A stretch of 22,456 nucleotides of DNA from a virus. The position numbers and the translations under genes were made by a program. Shown one piece after another: positions 7,939 through 16,900 of the stretch. The stretch spans positions 1 to 22,456 of IMG/VR virus record IMGVR_UViG_3300001460_000129; one strand, written 5' to 3'. The first letter of the stretch is position 1. The number at the start of each line of letters is the position of its first letter. Under the pieces are notes generated by a model that was given only the letters and a program-made list of their open reading frames with translations, made no database searches and had not been told where the DNA came from.

Positions 7939-10900
7939 TGAGCGAACGCAAAGCAAACCCTAGTGTAGCACCACTAATTACAACTCCTGGTGCAAGTAAA
8001 AAATTTACTGGTACAAGAGATATTACTGGTTTACTACCTAATGTATTTCAAACTGAAGTTAATAAACAATTTTTAGATACTACATTAGAACAGTTACTTT
8101 CCACAGGAAGTCTACAACCTATTAAAAATTATGTAGGTCAAAAATTCCTTAAAGACACAGTAAACACAAGCTATATTGCAGACAACAGAGTAGATGACAA
8201 TTACCAATTTGTTCCTGCATTGGTTAATAAAGACAACACAGACAACAACGCAATTACACAGGTTTTACCTTATAATGATTTGTTAAACACACTAAAGTAT
8301 AACGAAGTTGATGTAAACAATCACAACAAACTGCTAGACGAAAAAGGGTATACACTTGACTTGCCAATTAACTATGATATGTTTATTAACTACCATAGAT
8401 TCTATTGGGTATTAGATGTACTACCACCAAGTTCCTTACAGTATACCAGTTCATTTGATATTGATACTATTATCGGAGAAACTACATATACAACTCCTGT
8501 GCAGAAAAATACTAGAGCATTAACATTTGAGAATGGCATGCGTGTCAAGTTTGATCCACATACTATTGATAGATTTACTCAAAGCAGTGCGGGTAACACA
8601 ATATTTACAGCTACAGTTGCTACAGCTGAAACGTTAAAAGTTTATAAAAATAATGTATTACAAACAGTCACAACACATTACACGTATAATAGTGGAACTG
8701 GCGTAGTTACTTTTGTCTCTGCTCCAGCAGTAACAGAAGAAGTAGAAATACATACATTTTACTCTAAGAGTACAAGTGGTAATTATGCAGTAGGTGACAC
8801 TTATATTGTTGATGGTGTAGGTGAACCTGGTGGAATAAAACTTACAAAGCAATTTACAAGTGGTCAAGTAGAAGGCAGTTACGGCGACAGAACTTGGATA
8901 AATCACACAGTTTACAGTAGTCAAGAGCCTAGTGAATTTGATAGTGACAAGTTTGCTTTTGATAAAAGACCATTTGATTTACAAGAATATAAGATGACTA
9001 CAAGAGATTATGTAGTTGAGCAGAGATACTCAGAAGATCAAAGTGCATGGGCAAGAAGTAATCTTTGGGTACATGAACAAACTATTTCTAACAGCTTAAT
9101 ATATGATGGCTATGCAAACGTAAGAGATAATGTTTATGCGATAGACAAATATAGAGCTGTAAGACCAATTATTGAATACAAAGCCAGTATAGAAAAATAT
9201 AACTTTGGTAAAAAACATATTGCAAATGTAACATATTTAATTGAAGATAACACAATTAATCCAGCATCAGCAATTGTAGGTCAAACAACTTATGATTGGA
9301 ATATAACAGGAATAACTACAGCCTGGACAGCAGGTGTTGGTGGTTCAGAACTAGGTGATCAATACTATGTTGACCTTGGAACTTCTCCTAATACAAAGCG
9401 TACTTACTGGCAATGTATTAAAAGTCACACTACTGCAAGAAATCCTGTGCATGGTGAGAACTATGAATATTGGAAACAAATAACACCACAAGAGCTAGAG
9501 AATGGTGATACTATTTTGTTTTTGAGAAATACTAATGCAACTTATAATGAAAGAATATTTAGAGTTGGTGGCGTAGGTAGTTCTATTACACTAACAGAAA
9601 TTTATGGTGCTAGCAGTACAGCAATTAGTACCAATGACAAAATTGTTATTATAAATGGATTTAACACTACAAAGTTTGGTGATGGCGAAGAAGCAAAACC
9701 GTTCGGTGGTAGTGAATGGTATCACAATGGCACTACTTGGATTTACGGACAGCAAAAGACACATAGAAGTGCAGGCATGCTTGCAGAGCTTTATGACATA
9801 AATGGAGTAATACTTTCTGATACATCTACATATCCAGAAAACAATTTTACAGGTGCATGTATATTTGATTACGTACATAATACATCAAATACAATGGATG
9901 AAGCATTAGGGTTTAGTCCTAGCTATGCTGACTATGGAAATAGTCCAGGTCTAAATTTTTACATGCCATTCTTAAGCACTAGATTTACATATACAAAAGT
10001 TAGTAGTGATGGATCACGCAGTCTCAACCAAGAAATACAAGGACAATATTACTACAAAGACTTTACTGGAGTTGCATTTAACGGCTGGAGCATACTGAGA
10101 AACGGACAGCCTGTCAAGAGAACAATTAGCAAAACAGTTACAACTGAAAATAGCACCAAAACAATGGTGTTTGATTTAGGTTATACTGATTTTGCAACCG
10201 ATAGACATATTACAATGTTTAAGCGTGATACATACATAAATGTTAAAACGCAAAAAGATACAAGCCTAACAAACAATATCAATGATGTCAATGGTAGACT
10301 TCCTGAATTGTTTTTTGCAACAAACACAACTTATAATATAACAACACAGTTTAATCAATCAGAAGTTGAATTTGTAAACATGGACGGTACTGCAATTGGC
10401 AGTGGACTGACACGCACAGCAGGAAGTAACAATGACTTTACAATAGTAGTTGCTTCTCCGACTGTAACTACAATTAAATATAGACTATCTGCAACTCCTG
10501 ATAGTTTTGGTGTAATTTATTTTAATACTATTGCAAATGATACCAATCTCACAGTATACAAAAATAGAGAAGAAACAGCTAATTATACATTGAGCAACAA
10601 TATATTAACAATAAATGGCGGACTAGCAGTAAATGATATCTATGAAGTAGAGTATCATACACAAAGTACCTATAGCGATTCAGCTGAAGGATTTCAACAA
10701 GCCAGTGACACACATTTATTGAATCCACAGAATAATAGTTTTACAAATATTACATTCGGTGATTTAATTGAACACATGCGTCAGCAGATGACAGGCATTC
10801 CGGGTTTCACTGGTAGTTACTTTGGAATCAATAACTATAGAAATATTCCACATGTACATGAATTTGGCGGAACAATTAGACAACAACCGTATAGTACTGA

Positions 10901-13900
10901 ATTACTAAGTCAATTGCTTATGGATACAGATACAAATCTCTATGCAAGCATCAAGCATGCAAGCAATCATTATAGCATATTTTTGAAAAAATTTGCAACC
11001 AAAGCAGTGCAAGTACACAAAACATTGGATATTACTAAAAGCACATATCAACTAGTTGACAAGATACTAGAAGAGATGAATCTTGGTAAAAACAAAGATA
11101 TGGAATTCGCACAAAGCAATATGGCTTTGTACAGAGATTTTGAAAGTAAAGATTATAGTTTTCAAACAACAATGACAAAAGTTTTTGATTCACCTCAAAG
11201 TGTTAACACATATGATGATACAGAAAATCATGTGCAAGTATGGGTACAAGATGATGATGGTGCAGGCAACCTACGCTGGAGATCATTGGTAAAAGATATA
11301 GATTATACACTAGCAAGTAATAAAGTAACTATTACAGGTACAGTAACATATCCTTCTAGTGGGGTAGCCAAAACACATATTAGATGGTATAAGAGAGATA
11401 GTGCTAGCTTTATTCCAAACAGTGCAGTAAAACTAGGACTAATACGACCTTATACACCTGAACTAAGAACAGACTATAGCAAAGACAGTAATAGTACAGC
11501 TAGTACAAGTGTTATAATCAGACATGACGGTAGCATACATGTTCGTAATGGAACAGAAATTTATGATAGATCCAAAGTTGGTTATAATCCAGTTGATGCC
11601 GCTATATTTGATTTAGAGTGCAGAATATACAATAACCTAAATGCAACATTAGATAACATAGCTAATATTAAAACATATATGCCTAATGCAAACAGAGCAA
11701 ATAGATACAGCTGGACACAAATACAAAACAGTATTGTAAGTGAATTTAATAAATGGAAAGTTTCAAAGAACTATAGTGATTTACAAAGTTCAACTTATTA
11801 TGATGGTAGTGATATGTTTACTTGGAACTATAGCAGTATAAGTCCAAATATTGGCGGCTGGAGAGGGTTATATCATTACTTCTTTAATACAGATAGACCA
11901 CATACTCATCCATGGGAAATGCTAGGTCATAATAAAAAGCCAACATGGTGGGACACAAACTACAGCTGGACAAATGTAGCAAAACGTGCGGCACTAATTT
12001 CAGCATTAAGATTTGGTAAAGTAAATGACCCAAGTGTTAATAGTGAATTTGATATCAACTACAGTTACGACAATTACGATTGGATTAATAATACGTTAGT
12101 TACAAATGCAGGTGTGCTCAATGATCCTGTTACTGCAACAGTAGTATCAATACCAACTTTAGCAAATAGACAAAAAGACTTTGTTTATGGCGACTGGGGA
12201 CCAGTAGAAGCAGAATGGAGACGTACTCCAGAATATAAGATAGCTGAATTTTTATCTTTGGCAAAAACTAGACCATTAATTGCTGTGAACAATTACTTCA
12301 AAATTAACGAAAGATCAACAAAAGATTTAAGTACATTTGATAAGCCTCAAATCTATAGCATTGACAGTAACAAACTCAACAACTTTAAGAACACTGGCGT
12401 AAGTGGTGTACCACAAACTGGCAAAATTATTGAAAGTGTTATAGTTAAAAATGGAGGCTCAGGTTATACTAGTGCTCCAACTATTGTAATTAATGATAAC
12501 TTTGGTAGCGGTGCAAAACTCACAGCATTTGTACAAGGAGGTAGTGTAGTAAGTGTTAGTGTTGCAAATGCTGGTAAAGATTACTATAATAATCCTAAGC
12601 TAACACTTAGTACAGGATCAGCAGTACTAGAAACAGTGCTTACTGAATCTCCAAAAAGATACTTTGGAGGACTACAAAATGCTGTAGTAGAGTATGCAAA
12701 ATCAGTGAGTACTAGTAGCAAAACAATTCAAACAAGAATGAAAAGTATGGATTACAATGCTATAGTTAAAGCAGGTGGATTCGTAAACAACAATCAAAAG
12801 TTTATGCTAGAAAGTAGCCAGGACAAAGGTAGAGTGTTTGTACCTGAAGAAAACTTTACAACAATCTTATTCAATAGCAAACCAACTGCTGAGTATTTTA
12901 TTAGTGGAATTAAGATTGATAAAGTAGCATCGGGTTATAAAATAAATGGTTATGATAGCGACAAGATGTACTTTGAGTACTTTAAACCAAATACAGCAAG
13001 TGCTCCAGTAAAGCAAACATTTTCAGTTGATATATTCAGATACAATGAATATAGCACAACAAAATCTATACTTAATTATAATACTATTTTTACAACAATA
13101 CAAGAAGTATATAGTTTTATTTTAGGCTACGGTGAATATCTAGCAACACAAGGATTTACACAAAACTGGAGAGGTAGTGCCAGTAACTTTGTAAATTATG
13201 CGTTAGCATCAACTACAGCGACACTTTATCTAATACCTGATAATAGTAAAGTTATTGTTAATGACGGAGCAGATGGATACTTTGATAGTTTAGAATCAAA
13301 ATATGATGGCATATTTAATATTAATAATAAGTTAGGTCAAAGAATACAAAGCACTGATTTAATAATTGACAGAAATTTAATGATACCAAGCAGTGACACA
13401 GTGTTCAAAGTAAAACAATCAACTACGCAAATATATGGTTTACGATTGTACAAGACCAGTGTTGAACATTTAATTGTATTTGATAATACAACAAATTTTG
13501 ATGATACAATCTACGATGCAAGTATTGGACAAAGACATAAACGTATACAGTGGAACGGAAGCAGAACAAAAGACTGGAATGGAAAATTTTATAGTCCTGG
13601 ATTTATTGTTAATAATAACAGTATCATTCCAAACTTTGATACAGTGGCTGAACAAACAGATCAATACTTGGGTAGAACTAAATCACTTACAAATAACCAA
13701 ATAAGTGATGTTGCTAGATTTAATATTGGATACAATCAACCCACATGGGCTAAAGATTTAGATCTTGATGATGATACACTTTTTGAATTTGTAAAAGGAA
13801 CTTACAAGTACAAAGGTACAAAGTATGCACTAGATGCGTTTCTAAAAAACAAAGGTTTATTTGATGGAGATAGTGTAGGAGAACTATACGAAGAGTGGGC

Positions 13901-16900
13901 AGTGCGTATGGGCGACTTCGGAGACACTCGTAGCAGAGATACACTAGAGTTTGAACTTACACCTAATCTTTTAATTACCAGTCCACAGCCTGTAAGATTT
14001 TACAGTACACAGAAATATGACGTGTTAACAGACACAACAATTGATATTGACACAAAAAGTCCCTTGCTTGTTACGGGTACACCAGGAGATTACTTTGATA
14101 CTAGAGCAGTAAAAACATATACTGAAACAGGCATTACACAAGAAGACGCATTCGCAAATGACTATGTAAGTGCAGGATTGCCGTTGCTAACTGAAGCAGA
14201 TTTTAAAGTTTTGAACAGAGAAGGAATGTTGTCTTTTCCAGATGTAATTAATAGTGAATACGACTTTACAGGCGATTGGCAAAAACCAACTCCGTGGGAA
14301 ACCAATATAAGTTACAAGTTTAATGATCAAATTATGCACAACGGTAGTACATGGGAAATGGTAGATCCAAAAGGATATAGTGGTTTGTCTACTAGCAGTC
14401 AACCTATTGAAGTAGTTGGTACAATTAGTCTTCCCATAGTACCTGCAAGTGGTGGCACATTAATATTAGACACCACCACAATTAGTCTTACTAAGAGTAC
14501 AACACAAACAACACTAAATGTTATAAACAAGATAGGTACACAGGATATTGTTACTAGTAATGTAGTCACACACGGAAGTACATTAATATTAGGTGCAACC
14601 AGTGCATTGAGTAGTACAATAACTTTTGCAAACAGTGTAAGCAGTGTTACATACAACAATATAACTAAAGACGGAACAACAAGTAATCCAAGTTTTGTTG
14701 GTAGTGCAACCAAAACATTAATTATTGATGGTAATACAATTACTTTCGATGACACAGTCAGTACAACAAATAATATTACTGCACAAACAGCATTAGAAAA
14801 TGCTTTCAATGCAAATGGATTTAGTAGTGTTGCTACGCTGGCTACCAATAGAATAAATGCAATCGAATCATTGAGACTGGGTTATGTGAGTGCAAATAGT
14901 GCAAGTGCATGGACAACTTTTATGACAGACTATTTCAATCCAAGTAATGCTGGTATTGACTTAACACTTTTGTTGACTGCATACAACACAAATCCAGCAT
15001 ACAAAACACAGCTAGGTTCACTGATAACCAGTGACGTAGCACTAATCAATGCCAGGCAAGGAACTAGCTATGTAGCATCAGCAGTATTGAGTGGATCAAC
15101 TGTAATTCCAAGCGGTGATATTACTGCTACACAGAATGCTGTTGATAACGGTACACACATGGCGGCACTAGCAACTTGGATTAAAGCTAATCCAACAGTT
15201 GTATTTGCAACAACTACAGTTGTCACAACAATAAGTGGAACTACATTTAAAACTTATGCATTGGCAGATATTGTTAATAAAATTAATGGAGCAGGTATTT
15301 CTAATGTTACTGCAAGTAATAGCAGTAACTTTTTAAGATTAGTTAAAACAACAAGCACACCCGCAGTACAATTTAACTTGGTAATAAGTGTTGGCACAGC
15401 AAACAATGATGTAGGATTTCAGAGTGTTACTGAAACAATTACTGCAACTAGTAGCACTTCAGTAAACAATCCAAATCTAACTATTGCACAGGTTGTACAG
15501 CAAATTAATAATGCTGGTATATCAAATATTACAGCGGTTGTCAACAGTGCAAATACTAATTTACTACAAATTAATTGTAGTGCAAGTTCATTGTTTGTAG
15601 GCAGTGGTACTGCAAACAGTATTGTAGGTTTAACAACAGGTGTTACACCAGCTAGCACTACGTCAACAACAATAAGTGTTTCACTAGATATCAATGACAT
15701 TGTTGACAAAATTAATACAGCAACTATTAGTGGTATTACAGCAAGCAACAGCAACAATAGATTAAAATTAACCAGCAATAATAGTACACTTGTTATAGGC
15801 GCAGGAACTAGTAATGCCACAGTGGGATTATCAGCTCAAACTTATACAGCGGCGACCAGTAACGTTAGTAATGTGTTTAATGCTATTGTAAGTGGTGTTG
15901 AAATTTTCAAAGAAATGACAAATGACCCTAATATTTTTAGCATTTGGGTTGCAGATGATAGTGAGTTTGGTAGTTACAATAGAGGCTATCAAGTTTATCA
16001 GACCATGGACTTTGGAATGTATATTAGTAATGCGTGTGCTGGACCAACAAATGCTGATGATGCAGAAGTTACTGTAGCACGTTCGCCAAGTAGTGTTACA
16101 CAAGCACATAACTTGGTTGCAGGCGACTATGTATTAATTAGAGGTAGTACAACTACACCAAGTATAGACGGCATACACAAAGTTACCACAGTAGATACTG
16201 GCAACAATGCAAAGTTTTTCATTGATGAGTATATTGAGTCAGAAGGAAAACTTGGAAACATTTACCCACTACGTTCTGTTAGATTTAGTAGCAAGACTGA
16301 ATTAGATACTGTATATAATTTCAAAGTAAACGGAATACACAAATATAACTTCAACGGAGTAAGACAGAATAACAGTTTGAATAAGATTAACATATTTGTA
16401 GATGACGATGGTTATGATAAGAGTGCAGTATACACTTGGGCAGGTGACTACACTGATGCAAACGGGCATCATAATGGTAGTTTTACACAAGCTCGTGTAG
16501 GACAAGCACAGTCGACACCTTCAACTAATTTACAAGTAAAATTATATGATGCTAGTGCAAGAGCTAGTATTGCTAATTTAGAAATATGGGATCCTGCAAA
16601 AGGTATTATATTTGGTTTTATTGATAAAGAAATTGATTACAAATTGGTCAATGACATTGGTAGCTATAATTTCAACACACTCAATGGAGAGATGACAAAT
16701 ATTGATGCTTGGAAAGATGAATACGTCGGAGTACGTTGGTGGGATTTAAGCACCGCTGTTTACCTTGATTACGAACAAAGTATTATTGAATACCAACAAA
16801 CAAATTGGGGAAGACTATTTCCAGGTGCAAGTATAGATGTATACGAGTGGACCAGATCCACAGTGCTACCTGAATTTTGGGAGCAAGCTGTTGAAGATGG

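Noticed and set aside
14399-15820. Long minus-strand open frames (149 and 133 residues)
   Set aside because: They lie opposite the Thr/Ser/Asn-rich repeats of the giant gene; ACA and AGT codons read backwards rarely give stops.
14400-15900. Diversity-generating retroelement or hypervariable target
   Set aside because: No template repeat, reverse transcriptase or adenine-mutated copy is visible in the window; the repetition is ordinary protein repeats.
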